In this document: in pieces, positions 18,053 through 26,781 of the stretch | Layout: every line of letters begins with the position of its first letter | Numbering within the stretch: position 1 is the first letter of the stretch | Source of the DNA: Solimicrobium sp043758755 | GTDB taxonomy: Bacteria > Pseudomonadota > Gammaproteobacteria > Burkholderiales > Burkholderiaceae_D | Direction: 5' to 3' | Assembly (NCBI GenBank): GCA_043758755.1 | Contig: JAYVMW010000058.1 | Coordinates: 17,656-81,655 of the forward strand | Length of the DNA stretch: 64,000 nucleotides | Made by a program: the position numbers and the translations under genes | Notes under the pieces: model-generated | Seen by the model: the letters and a program-made list of their open reading frames with translations, nothing else | Database searches by the model: none | What the model was told of the DNA's origin: nothing

Positions 18053-19753
18053 ATGATGGAAAAGGTCTGGCTTCAAAGTTATCCTCCCGGCGTTGCTGCC
18101 GAAGTTGATGTGCACCAGTTCAGCTCACTGAAACACATGCTGGAGTGGGCCAGTGAACGTTTTTCCGACGCTGCGGCGTTCAGCAATCAGTCTTCCGTTA
18201 TCACCTATAAAGATCTGGACGCATTGTCGGCAACGTTTGCGGCCTATCTGCAAAATGTGCTCGGCCTGAACAAGGGCGACCGGGTTGCGATCATGATGCC
18301 CAATCTGCTGCAATATCCGGTGGTGCTGTTTGGTATCCTGCGTGCCGGTTGTACCGTGGTCAACGTCAACCCGTTGCTGACCGCCCGGGAGTTGCATCAC
18401 CAGCTCATTGACTCCAGCCCAATGAGCATCGTGATTCTTGAGAACTTTGCCCATACACTGGAACTGGCCATAACCGGAACCACCCTGCAGAGCGTCATCG
18501 TCAGCCGGGTAGGCGATCTGTTTCATTTCCCGAAAGCCCAGCTGGTCAATTTTATTGTCGAGCATGTCAAAAAAATTGTGCCGCAATGGCATATCAGCAA
18601 TGCGGTTGAACTGAGCGAGGTATTCAGGGCCGGTACCGGGCTGGTCGTGAATGATGTCACGCTGCACTGGAATGACGTGGCCTTTCTGCAATACACCGGC
18701 GGAACCACGGGTGTGCCCAAGGCTGCCATTTTGACTCACGGTAATATCGTGGCGAATCTGGTGCAGGTCAGAAACTGGGTGCAACCGCGTCTGAATGAAT
18801 GTGAAGAAATCGCGGTGATTCCATTGCCGATGTACCACATTTTTTCGCTGACAGCGGTTCTGATGTTTTTCATGCTGGGCGCCAAAAGCATACTGATCAC
18901 CAATCCGCGTGATATTGCCGGCATGATCAAAGAAATCAGGCACAGCAAATTCAGCGCCATCATCGGTGTCAATACGCTGTTTAACGCGATGGTCAGTGCG
19001 CCGCAGGTCAAAGAGATCGACACCAGTCGCGTCAAGGTGGCGATTGCCGGTGGCATGGCTGTGCAAGCCGTTATTGCCAAACGATGGCATGAAGTGTTTG
19101 GCATACCGTTGATTGAGGGTTACGGACTGACTGAAACTTCGCCGATCGTGTGTGCCAACCGGCTCGACATTGCCGAATTTACCGGCACCATCGGGCTGCC
19201 GTTACCATCGACCGAGGTATCGATACGGGATCCGGGCGGACTGGAATTGCCGCTCGGCGAACAGGGTGAAATCTGTGTGCGCGGACCGCAGGTGATGCAG
19301 GGGTACTGGCACAATCCGCAAGAAACCGTCAACGTTATGTTGGAAGATGGCTGGTTGCGCACCGGCGATATTGGTGTGATGGATCAGCAGGGTTATATCA
19401 AACTGGTTGATCGCAAAAAGGACATGATCGTGGTTTCGGGTTTCAAAGTGTTTCCAAATGAGGTGGAGCAGGTAGTGATGATGATCGAAGGCGTGGTGGA
19501 AGTTGCGGCAATTCCTGCTGCCGATGAACGCTCCGGTCATGTGGTGCGGGTGGTGGTGGTGACGAATGATCCGCTTGTTACCGATACCCTGATTATTGAA
19601 CATTGCCGCAGGAATCTTACCGGTTACAAAGTGCCCAAGTCAGTACTGCTGCGCGAAGAGCCATTGCCCAAATCGCCGATTGGCAAAGTGTTGCGCCGCA
19701 TTGTTTCCGAACAGGTGAATGCAAAGTCGGATCAGGCTTCAATAATTGGCTAG
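18053..19753 (+). CDS. fadD: Long-chain fatty acid-CoA ligase
   Basis: About 566 residues of the adenylate-forming superfamily. It activates fatty acids to acyl-CoA with ATP, feeding beta-oxidation or, here, acyl-CoA reduction and esterification. Signatures: the P-loop-like YTGGTTGVPKAAILTH, GYGLTETSP, and WLRTGDIGVMDQQGYIKLVDRKKD, with the terminal lysine in SPIGKVLRR. An in-frame TTG at 18029 is less likely as start because it precedes the predicted transcript start. The phasin gene follows after about 70 bp, suggesting co-transcription. Confidence 0.92.
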   Translation: MMEKVWLQSYPPGVAAEVDVHQFSSLKHMLEWASERFSDAAAFSNQSSVITYKDLDALSATFAAYLQNVLGLNKGDRVAIMMPNLLQYPVVLFGILRAGCTVVNVNPLLTARELHHQLIDSSPMSIVILENFAHTLELAITGTTLQSVIVSRVGDLFHFPKAQLVNFIVEHVKKIVPQWHISNAVELSEVFRAGTGLVVNDVTLHWNDVAFLQYTGGTTGVPKAAILTHGNIVANLVQVRNWVQPRLNECEEIAVIPLPMYHIFSLTAVLMFFMLGAKSILITNPRDIAGMIKEIRHSKFSAIIGVNTLFNAMVSAPQVKEIDTSRVKVAIAGGMAVQAVIAKRWHEVFGIPLIEGYGLTETSPIVCANRLDIAEFTGTIGLPLPSTEVSIRDPGGLELPLGEQGEICVRGPQVMQGYWHNPQETVNVMLEDGWLRTGDIGVMDQQGYIKLVDRKKDMIVVSGFKVFPNEVEQVVMMIEGVVEVAAIPAADERSGHVVRVVVVTNDPLVTDTLIIEHCRRNLTGYKVPKSVLLREEPLPKSPIGKVLRRIVSEQVNAKSDQASIIG

Positions 19754-19820
19754 CTGGTTTCGGATGCAGCTTTTTTAACTACCGGTTTTACGTAAACGAG
19801 TTGAATTTTAAAGGGAGAAT

Positions 19821-20360
19821 ATGATGAGCAAAAAGTTAAGCGCATTGACTAACGGTGAAGATCAAAACTTACCCGAAGCAATCAGGGCGTCCGCGCAACA
19901 AATCTGGCAGGCCGGTCTGGGTGCCTTCTCAGTAGCAGAACAGGAAGGTGGAAAATTGTTTGCCAAACTGGTCAAGGACGGTATGGATATTGAAAAACGT
20001 ACCCGCCACCTGACTGGTATCAAGTTGCATGACGTCAGCGAGTCCATGTCCAAAATGGCCAGCAGCGTGAATAAGCAAACCAGCGGTTCCTGGGAAAAAA
20101 TTGAAAAAGTGTTCGAAGACCGGGTTGCCAAAACCCTGACCCAGCTTGGTGTTCCAACCAGCCGCGATCTGCATGCGCTCACACGCAAGGTTGACGAACT
20201 GTCCGCCCATGTGGCGCAATTGGTAGAGCCGGCCGCGCCGCGCCGTGCGGTTAAAAAAGTCGTTGCCGCCAAGCCTGCAGCCAAGATAGCGGCCAAGCTG
20301 GCTGCCAAACCGGCGGCCAGAAAGCCGGCTGGCAAAGCAGCGCCATCCAGACGGGCCTGA
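19821..20360 (+). CDS. Phasin-family granule-associated protein with Lys/Ala-rich tail (PhaF/PhaI-like)
   Basis: 179 residues. The N-terminal two thirds (AIRASAQQIWQAGLGAFSVAEQEG and a long amphipathic helix) belong to the poly(hydroxyalkanoate) granule-associated family. The C-terminal 45 residues are an Ala-Lys-Pro repeat (AAKPAAKIAAKLAAKPAA), the DNA-binding type of tail known from PhaF, which helps distribute granules at division. It lies downstream of the acyl-CoA ligase and before a conserved hypothetical gene. It could coat PHA granules or wax ester bodies. ATG at 19824 is an equal alternative start. Confidence 0.86.
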   Translation: MMSKKLSALTNGEDQNLPEAIRASAQQIWQAGLGAFSVAEQEGGKLFAKLVKDGMDIEKRTRHLTGIKLHDVSESMSKMASSVNKQTSGSWEKIEKVFEDRVAKTLTQLGVPTSRDLHALTRKVDELSAHVAQLVEPAAPRRAVKKVVAAKPAAKIAAKLAAKPAARKPAGKAAPSRRA

Positions 20361-20401
20361 TACGCGCTGACTGAACAGATTGGACGATTAAGACCCTTCA
20401 C

Positions 20402-21094
20402 ATGGACAAAGAGACCATAGTCGCCAATCTGCGCCGCGATTTGCGTGACGTCATTGAAATGCGCAACCAGGTTATGCATTCTCCACTGGTCGCAGCACGC
20501 TTCGAATTGCGAAAATTTCAGTCGGCCCGGCTGGCCGCCTCACATGCCGATTTACTGGCACAGCAGGAGACTGCTGCGGCTGCCCGGTTTTTTCTGGACG
20601 ACCTGTATGGTGTCAACGAATTCACTAAACGTGACGCTGATCTGGAACGCGTGGTTCCCATGATGGAGCGACTGTTGCCGGTCGTGGCACTGCAATATAT
20701 CGGCGAAGCCATTGAGCTGGACTGTCAGTCTGAAGCCTTCGATTGTGCCATGGCCGAACTGCTTGGCGAACGCTTCGGTCCGGAGGATTACAGCAAGGCT
20801 TACCGCAAGGTCAAAACCCGCGCCGAACGCGAAGCACAGATCGGCCATATTGAGTCGGTGGGGCGCTCGCTGTGTGAACTGGTGCATATGCCCCTGATGG
20901 CGGCATCCATGAAAGCGATGGCCATTCCCGCCAAACTTGCGCGCCTGTCGGAGCTGCACCATTTTCTGGAAACCGGCTTTACCGCATTCCGGCAGATGAA
21001 AAAGCCGGAAGAATTCGTGAAGACTGTTGTGCAGCGTGAAAGGACCATACTCGATAATCTGTATGCCGGAAAGCCGCAGCCGTTCATTTACTGA
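20402..21094 (+). CDS. Conserved hypothetical protein (FFLDDLYG type)
   Basis: 230-residue soluble, mostly helical protein with the segment ARFFLDDLYGVNEFTKRD near residues 60-77 and an acidic/Arg-rich middle. I recall homologues of the FFL-x-LYG pattern annotated only as hypothetical. No signal peptide or membrane span. It follows the phasin by 41 bp on the same strand, so it may serve storage-granule biology, but no function can be assigned. Confidence 0.7.
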   Translation: MDKETIVANLRRDLRDVIEMRNQVMHSPLVAARFELRKFQSARLAASHADLLAQQETAAAARFFLDDLYGVNEFTKRDADLERVVPMMERLLPVVALQYIGEAIELDCQSEAFDCAMAELLGERFGPEDYSKAYRKVKTRAEREAQIGHIESVGRSLCELVHMPLMAASMKAMAIPAKLARLSELHHFLETGFTAFRQMKKPEEFVKTVVQRERTILDNLYAGKPQPFIY

Positions 21095-21125
21095 CTTCTG
21101 GGACTGTAGTGTTCCGTCTCGGCGT

Positions 21126-21206
21126 CCCCATCTAGGCGACCCCATCTAGGCGACCCCATCATTTCGCGGGTTTTGGAGGCCGTAGGGTGCAATGTTATTG
21201 CACCCT
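21126..21206. repeat. 14-bp tandem repeat and 10-bp perfect hairpin between convergent genes
   Basis: CCCCATCTAGGCGA occurs twice in tandem (21126-21139, 21140-21153) plus a half copy (21154-21160), followed by ATTTCGCGGGTTTTGGAGG. The CTAGGCGACCCC core recurs at 63823-63834. A perfect stem AGGGTGCAAT/ATTGCACCCT with loop GTT lies at 21184-21206 and overlaps the stop codon of the reverse-strand TPR gene; it lacks a T-tract but may stop transcripts from both sides. Confidence 0.75.
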
Positions 21207-21977
21207 GCAATCCAGCTCATCCAGCGCCAGTTGCACATCCATGCGTTCCGTCGCATCTTTCGGAACACAGGCCGCAGCCTCCTTGTACAGCGCCAGCGCT
21301 TCCTTCATTTTTGCGCGGCCGTTCAGCATCACCAGCCCGTTGCCATATTCAATCCGTGCAATCGCCGATTCCGGATTCAGGGCCAGTGCCTGGCGAAAAT
21401 TGGCAAGACTGTCTTTTTCTTTTGCATCATAAGTCAGTCCGGCGATCAGCCCACCAACCTTGTCGATGATTTCGGCACTGTACAGACCCATGGCGATGTG
21501 CGCATCAGCATGTTTCGGTTCCAGTTTGAGGGTCACGTCCAGACAGTGTTTGACTTTGCCGGCCACTCCCTGCGCCAGCGCCTTGACGATGGAAATTTCC
21601 TGTGAATAGCGGCCCAGCGCATAGGCCTGCCAATAATAGCCCGCCGCATTCTTGGGTTGCTTTTGCTGTTGTTCAAGGCAGCGTTCAGAGACGGCTTCGT
21701 AGAATTCGATTTTTTTCGCCTGGGCGGTTTCCAGATAATTGGCATAGATGCAGCACGCCTTGTTCGCTACCGTGTAGCCGTCCAGTCCGGCTTTCTTGCC
21801 GAGTTTGCAGGCCTGCTCGAATTCACCGCCATGAAATGCAATCCAGGCTTCAACGATGTGTTCATCATCGGGAAATTTTTCCGCATCGCCGATATGCAGT
21901 CGATGCCAGCTTTTCTTCAGACTTGCCGGTGTGTATTTAAATGCCGGGTCAGGGTACGGGAATTTTTTCCAGGCCAT
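21195..21977 (-). CDS. TPR-containing hypothetical protein
   Basis: 260 residues with at least two clear TPR units near the C-terminus (DSLANFRQALALNPESAIARIEYG begins at about residue 190; MKEALALYKEAAACVP after it) and TPR-like helices before. The start at 21977 is chosen for TTGGAGGTTGAA directly upstream. It lacks a signal peptide, so it is probably a cytoplasmic scaffold. Convergent with the phasin operon; no function assigned. Confidence 0.8.
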   Translation of the reverse strand: MAWKKFPYPDPAFKYTPASLKKSWHRLHIGDAEKFPDDEHIVEAWIAFHGGEFEQACKLGKKAGLDGYTVANKACCIYANYLETAQAKKIEFYEAVSERCLEQQQKQPKNAAGYYWQAYALGRYSQEISIVKALAQGVAGKVKHCLDVTLKLEPKHADAHIAMGLYSAEIIDKVGGLIAGLTYDAKEKDSLANFRQALALNPESAIARIEYGNGLVMLNGRAKMKEALALYKEAAACVPKDATERMDVQLALDELDCRVQ

Positions 21978-22183
21978 TTCAACCTCCAATAAAATGATCA
22001 CCAAAGCAGATTACCGCCTTCAGTACCTGCTGCGTTCGGCCTATCTGAGCGGGATTTGATTTAGGCTAAAAGTCCGCTCATATTTTGTTGAAAAGCGCGG
22101 CAGGCAATCGTACTCTTTGAGCATTCTCTGGCGCGTTGAAGCAAAAATCCGACCACTGAAAATGACTGAACTGGGAACCGGAT

Positions 22184-23581
22184 ATGTCCGAACGATTATC
22201 CACCGTTGATACGGCCTGGCTGCGCATGGACCGACCAACCAATCTGATGATGATCTGTGGCGTCATGATGCTGGACGGTCAGCCCGATCTGCGGCATCTG
22301 CGCAGCGTGATTGAAAACCGCTTGCTGTGTTTTCACCGTTTCCGCCAGCGTGTGGTTGATCATGGCTTTGCCGCGTACTGGGTCAACGACGCGCATTTCG
22401 AACTGGACTGGCATGTCAGGCGAATTGCCTTGCCGGGCAAAGGGGGACACGACGAACTCGAACAGGTGGTGGGCGACTTGATCAGCACACCGCTCGACCC
22501 CAGCAAGCCCATGTGGCAATTTCATCTGATTGAACACAGCGATGGCAACAGCGCTTTGCTGCTGCGCATTCACCACTGTTACGGCGACGGTTTTGCGCTC
22601 ATGCATGTGGTGAACTCGATGACCGATCTGGAGCCGAACCCGCCAGTGATTCATTCCGAGGATCTGAATCCGGTCAGTACACCGCGCACCACCTGGGAAC
22701 GGGTACTCGGCCCGGTTACCGAAGCGGTGGTGGACGTCAGCCGGTTGACCGGCAAACTGGTCGGACTGGAAATCGATCTGATGACCAAGCCGCTGCTTGC
22801 CATGGATATGACAAAAACCGGCATCGGGCTGGCTACCGAGTCGGCTTATATCGCCAACATGAAACCGGACTCGGTAACGGGTCTCAAGGGCGAACTGGGC
22901 ATCATGAAGCGGGTGGCCTGGACCCACGCGATTTCCCTGTTTGAAGTCAAGGCGGTCGCTGATGCGCTGTCCTGTTCGATCAATGACGTGCTGCTGGCCT
23001 GTGTCAGCGGTGCGCTGCGCGAGTATCTGATCGGACAGGGCGATACCGTCGATGAGATTGGTATCCGTGCCATGGTGCCGGTCAATATGCGACCGGCCGG
23101 TCCGATCCGGGAACTGGGCAATCACTTCGGGCTGGTGTTTCTGGATCTGCCGGTCGATTTTGCCGATCCGATCGAACGCCTGTTTGAAGTCAGAAAACGC
23201 ATGACCCATCTGAAAAATTCACAGCAACCGACGGTGGCACTGGGTATATTGGCCGCCATGGGTATTGTGCCGGAGCTGCTGCGCGAACGGATACTGGAAA
23301 CACTGGCAGCCAATGCCAGCACGGTCATGACCAACGTGCCGGGTTCCCCGGACTACCGCTACCTGGCCGGGCATCGCATCAACGGGCAGATCTTCTGGGT
23401 TCCGCAATCGGGCGGTATCGGCATCGGTGTGAGCATACTGAGTTATGCCGGCAAGATTAACTTTGGCGTCGTGTCTGACATCAAACGGGTCCGTGATCCG
23501 AATGCCGTGGTTGATTTGTTCAATGCTCAATTTGAAATTTTGCTGGATCTGGCGATGCTGCAATTTTGCGCGCGGGCCTGA
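22184..23581 (+). CDS. Wax ester synthase / acyl-CoA:diacylglycerol acyltransferase (WS/DGAT)
   Basis: 465 residues. It joins acyl-CoA to a fatty alcohol (wax ester) or diacylglycerol (triacylglycerol). The catalytic motif HHCYGDG (HHxxxDG) lies at about residues 129-135; the N-terminus LSTVDTAWLRMDRPTNLM and the C-terminal TNVPGSP and IGVSILSYAGKINFGV blocks are typical of the family. With the acyl-CoA reductase and ligase 4-6 kb upstream, a complete route from fatty acid to wax ester is encoded. Starts preceding 22184 are excluded by family alignment. The next gene follows after 38 bp. Confidence 0.94.
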   Translation: MSERLSTVDTAWLRMDRPTNLMMICGVMMLDGQPDLRHLRSVIENRLLCFHRFRQRVVDHGFAAYWVNDAHFELDWHVRRIALPGKGGHDELEQVVGDLISTPLDPSKPMWQFHLIEHSDGNSALLLRIHHCYGDGFALMHVVNSMTDLEPNPPVIHSEDLNPVSTPRTTWERVLGPVTEAVVDVSRLTGKLVGLEIDLMTKPLLAMDMTKTGIGLATESAYIANMKPDSVTGLKGELGIMKRVAWTHAISLFEVKAVADALSCSINDVLLACVSGALREYLIGQGDTVDEIGIRAMVPVNMRPAGPIRELGNHFGLVFLDLPVDFADPIERLFEVRKRMTHLKNSQQPTVALGILAAMGIVPELLRERILETLAANASTVMTNVPGSPDYRYLAGHRINGQIFWVPQSGGIGIGVSILSYAGKINFGVVSDIKRVRDPNAVVDLFNAQFEILLDLAMLQFCARA

Positions 23582-23619
23582 TCTGTTTGTCATCAACGTC
23601 TTATCAATGGAGAATAAAA

Positions 23620-24150
23620 ATGAAACAATCCTTACATACTCTGGCCCTCACAGCGGCAGCATCGCTTCTGGCAGTGGCCTGTTCAACTACACCCAAAGTT
23701 GAAGCACCTGCTCCGGCACCTGCACCTGCTCCTGCCCCGGCACCAGTGGTTCAGACCGCTCCCGCTCCTGCACCCGCTGCCGCACTGGATCCGCTGGATG
23801 ATCCGAAAAGTTTGCTGGCCAAACGCAGCATCTATTTTGATTTCGACCAATATATTATCAAACCGGAATTCGATGCCCTGATTATTGCGCATGCCAATTA
23901 TCTGGCAACGCATACAGCACGCCTGATTGTTATTCAGGGTAATGCGGATGAACGAGGCGGGCGCGAATATAATCTGGCGTTAGGTCAGAAACGTGCTGAA
24001 GCAGCACGCAAGGCATTGGCGGCCTCCGGTGTGCCGGATGCACGCATGGAAGCGGTGTCGTTCGGTAAAGAAAAGCCGAAAGCCGAAGGGCATGATGAAG
24101 CGGCCTGGGCGGAAAATCGCCGCGACGATATCGTTTATTCCGGCCGGTAA
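23620..24150 (+). CDS. OmpA/Pal-type peptidoglycan-associated lipoprotein
   Basis: 176 residues with a lipoprotein signal peptide ending in LLAVAC, a Pro-Ala repeat linker (APAPAPAPAP) and an OmpA C-terminal domain (about residues 65-175) with the peptidoglycan-binding NADERGGREYNLALGQKRAEAAR. It resembles Pal, but tol genes are not adjacent. It directly follows the wax ester synthase gene; the functional link, if any, is unclear. Confidence 0.9.
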   Translation: MKQSLHTLALTAAASLLAVACSTTPKVEAPAPAPAPAPAPAPVVQTAPAPAPAAALDPLDDPKSLLAKRSIYFDFDQYIIKPEFDALIIAHANYLATHTARLIVIQGNADERGGREYNLALGQKRAEAARKALAASGVPDARMEAVSFGKEKPKAEGHDEAAWAENRRDDIVYSGR

Positions 24151-24182
24151 TCTGATGCGGCAGGTTGCCGTGCCAATTTGAA

Positions 24183-24470
24183 TGTCGCAATGATGAAGGG
24201 CTGGATCATGTGGGCGATGGGCGTCACTTTCAAGACACTGTGCCTGTGGATCCTGCTCTGGGTATGGGCAGTCTGGTGCGGAACTCCAGGTTCGAGTCAC
24301 ATCTGCGCTAATTGCATGACGGCGGCTTTACGGTCATTTCGCTGCAACAATGTCTGGACTATCTGGCGGGCAGGTCTGATCATCTCCCGATCAGACCCAT
24401 CGTGATAACGGTCGACGACGGACACAATTCGGTTTATGAATATATGCGGCCAATAGTTGAACGCACCTGA
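24183..24470 (+). pseudogene. Polysaccharide deacetylase (NodB-like) remnant
   Basis: One frame reads VPVDPALGMGSL, SRFESHLR, a TAA stop (24309-24311), LHDGGFTVISLQQCLDYL, then PIRPIVITVDDGHNSVYEYM before TGA at 24468. This is the N-terminal part of a polysaccharide deacetylase domain (FEsHLRqLhdgGFtvISL...ITvDDG) with an internal stop and no C-terminal half. From 24471 to 24624 no continuation of the deacetylase was seen. Confidence 0.8.
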
Positions 24471-24624
24471 ACTTGGCATTGAACTGCTCAGTGCTGGATG
24501 CACTTCAGAGGCACGTTGCTCCGGAAATCATTGCAGCGCAGTGGTTGCCTGACACCGAACAGTTCAAGTCGATGCGGGAGAAATATTTGATTTACTGACT
24601 GTCACTTTCAGGCTCGCCAAAAAA

Positions 24625-24939
24625 CTATATCCGGGTAATCTGGCCCAGTTCTGCAGCAAATTCCGACACAATCTCGCGTACCTCGACTGTATAGGCCAGA
24701 AACTGACTGAACCTTTCCTGCATGAGTGTATGCTCAACAGAAAATAGTTCCTGAGGCGATTTAAGTTCCAGCAATTCTCTGACTGAGTGCGAAATATCAT
24801 CCAGTGACCGTTTGACTGTCTCCAGATTCAATTCAGCCAATTTTGTTGAACTTCCCAGCGCCATGATTACAAACGCGTTCCATCGCTCCTGTTGCTCCTG
24901 AAAGGCGTACGCCATTTTGTTCTGTGTGGATTCTGACAT
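24625..24939 (-). CDS. Small phasin-like protein
   Basis: 104 residues, almost entirely amphipathic helix. The segment AFQEQQERWNAFVIMALGSSTKLAELNLETVKRSLDD spans residues about 12-48 and resembles the phasin_2 (PhaP) family, in which such helices coat PHA granules. The start at 24939 is favoured by TATGGAGAAAATA upstream rather than the Met at 24951. It is shorter than most PhaP proteins. It lies 134 bp downstream of the erythromycin-esterase-like gene on the same strand. Confidence 0.7.
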   Translation of the reverse strand: MSESTQNKMAYAFQEQQERWNAFVIMALGSSTKLAELNLETVKRSLDDISHSVRELLELKSPQELFSVEHTLMQERFSQFLAYTVEVREIVSEFAAELGQITRI

Positions 24940-25073
24940 TATTTTCTCCATAATGTAATTTCAGCATGGCAGGTAATGCCATTCATTAATAATTCGGGTA
25001 CCGCAAACCAATGACGGTGGGAATGATTTCACCTCTTTATTAAAAATTTCGCCACTTGACTGTTCCTGCCATG

Positions 25074-26423
25074 TCAGACTCCGACCGGGAATGTTTCCGG
25101 TGCCTCGCCCAGTGACCAGTGCCGCTCATGCTCCAGTGGTTCCACTGCCCGGGTCTCATCAAAATGCAGAATGGCGTCAAATTGCTGCGACAGCATTGCC
25201 TGAAAATAATGGCTGGCCCGTTCGGTTTCAGGCCGGTAAATCACCCCTATGGCGCGCTGCAGCCGATCGTTGCCAAGTAATTGTGTCAACTGATCATTGT
25301 CACGCAGGTTCAGCATGAAACGCGCAATGCCGGTTTGATGGAACAGTGCTTCGTAACTGCCTGGCAATGCGTTCCGAACCCGCTTCTTCACGGCCGTCTC
25401 GCCCCAGTCCGACGCAGCGGTTACTGTTCCCTGATAAGTGGAAAATCCGATCAGTACTGCCTCTTTGCCATGCCGCTCGCGCATCAGTTGACCGATATTC
25501 CATTCACCCATACGGCCAACCTCGGTTGCGCGTGCATCACCAATATGCGAGTTATGCCCCCATACCACAATCTTGGCGGGTTCTCGGGTGGCACTGGTTA
25601 AATGCTGTTCCAGCGAGTCCAGTGTCTGGGTCATATGATGGTCACGCAGGTTCCAGGAGGACACGCGGCCCCGGAACATGGTGCGATAGTAACGTTCCGC
25701 GTTCATGACCAGACGCGCATTCTGTTGTGCATAAAACAAAGCGTCGCGGGCCTGCTGGCCATCCTGCGCCAGATATTGACCGGCGCGCAACAGCATGGCT
25801 TGCAATTGCTCCACCACCTCTTTTTCACAGGTTGGGGCAAGACCGTAACCTGCCGAATAGCCATAGCGCTGGCTGTCATCGGAAAAATGATCAAAGCAGG
25901 CATAGCGTCGGCGCGCCAGCAATGCTGACTGCGGATCGACCCGGTCCAGATAGGCCAACACTTCGGTCATTGAGGTAAACAGACTGTACAGATCAAGCCC
26001 GTAAAAGCCGGTACTGACGGAATGCGCAGGCAGGCGCTCATTGTGGACGCGCAACCAGTCGATAAATCGGACCACCTCGGTATTGCGCCACATCCAGGTT
26101 GGAAATCGTTTGAATCCGGTCAGCGCCTGTTCGGCACTGGTGTCATCATTCTGGTTGCGTATGTAACGGTTGACCCTGTATGCGTCCGGCCAGTCGGCCT
26201 CAACTGCCACGGCGTTAAAGCCTTTTTCTGTAATCAGGCGTCTGGTAATTTTGGCACGCTCTTCATAAAATTCCTGCGTGCCATGGCTGGCCTCGCCCAG
26301 CAACACAAAGCGCGCCGTGCCGACCAGTTCCAGCAGTGCGTCATAGTCCTGTGCGGCACCGGTCAGCACCTGCGCGTCGGCGGCGATTGCTTTGCTTAAC
26401 GTAACATCGGTAGTGATTGACAT
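25074..26423 (-). CDS. Erythromycin esterase-family protein
   Basis: 449 residues of the Ere/EreA-like hydrolase family (PF05139). The hallmark LLGEASHGTQEFYEERAKITRRL begins near residue 37; EADWPDAYRVNR, a VVWGHNSHIGD block near residue 275, and VLIGFSTYQGTV further on are typical, and the conserved Glu/His pairs are present. Most members in environmental bacteria have no proven macrolide activity, so a resistance role should not be assumed. The UspA remnant is divergent, and an FNR-type site (26537-26550) lies 114 bp upstream of its start. Confidence 0.88.
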   Translation of the reverse strand: MSITTDVTLSKAIAADAQVLTGAAQDYDALLELVGTARFVLLGEASHGTQEFYEERAKITRRLITEKGFNAVAVEADWPDAYRVNRYIRNQNDDTSAEQALTGFKRFPTWMWRNTEVVRFIDWLRVHNERLPAHSVSTGFYGLDLYSLFTSMTEVLAYLDRVDPQSALLARRRYACFDHFSDDSQRYGYSAGYGLAPTCEKEVVEQLQAMLLRAGQYLAQDGQQARDALFYAQQNARLVMNAERYYRTMFRGRVSSWNLRDHHMTQTLDSLEQHLTSATREPAKIVVWGHNSHIGDARATEVGRMGEWNIGQLMRERHGKEAVLIGFSTYQGTVTAASDWGETAVKKRVRNALPGSYEALFHQTGIARFMLNLRDNDQLTQLLGNDRLQRAIGVIYRPETERASHYFQAMLSQQFDAILHFDETRAVEPLEHERHWSLGEAPETFPVGV

Positions 26424-26536
26424 AGTGGTGTGACTCCATCCTTTCAGATTTTCAAATGGGTTGCTGTCAGTACATCATGGTACTCGCGCTGCCCCGGCAA
26501 TTTTCAATCAGTGTGGTCTGATTTTTTCTCTGAATT

Positions 26537-26577
26537 TTGATAGCGGTCAAAAGGTTGTTGATCCATCGCCATATAGT
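26537..26577 (+). promoter_or_regulatory. Class II FNR-type promoter reading into the UspA remnant
   Basis: TTGATAGCGGTCAA (26537-26550) matches TTGAT-N4-GTCAA on both halves. The -10 hexamer TATAGT (26572-26577, five of six) starts 28.5 bp from its centre. The ATG of the uspA fragment is at 26619, about 34 nt after the predicted start. Confidence 0.7.
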
Positions 26578-26618
26578 CAGAACGGGTGTTCCGATTAATC
26601 TGGCTCGGGTCGATAATC

Positions 26619-26753
26619 ATGTACAAAGATATTCTGTTGCCAACCGGTCGTTCCATCCTGTCTGAATTGGCGGTTCGGGAGGCAATTGCGTTTGCCAAAG
26701 ACGCCGGCGCTGCGCAAAGTCATCTGACATGTTGGATGAGAGACTGGTTATGA
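26619..26753 (+). pseudogene. Universal stress protein (UspA) 5' fragment
   Basis: The frame opens MYKDILLPTGRSILSELAVR and continues EAIAFAKDAGA, a typical UspA N-terminus (usual LLPTDGS altered to LLPTGRS), then diverges and stops after 44 codons. The full family length is about 140-150 residues. The promoter and start are intact but the body is gone; a Lon fragment begins about 30 bp later in another frame, so a deletion probably joined two genes. Confidence 0.8.
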
Positions 26754-26781
26754 CTACCGAAACACAAGCGAGCGGCATTGC

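Noticed and set aside
22056..22069. TTGATTTAGGCTAA upstream of the wax ester synthase gene as an FNR box
   Set aside because: Right half is degenerate (GCTAA) and no -10 hexamer lies at the 28.5-bp position.
22196..23209. 337-codon open frame antisense to the wax ester synthase gene
   Set aside because: The forward strand encodes an unmistakable WS/DGAT; the reverse product resembles nothing.
25074..26423. Reading the erythromycin-esterase-like gene as antibiotic resistance
   Set aside because: The family is broad and most environmental members have no shown macrolide activity; context is stress and storage, not a resistance element.
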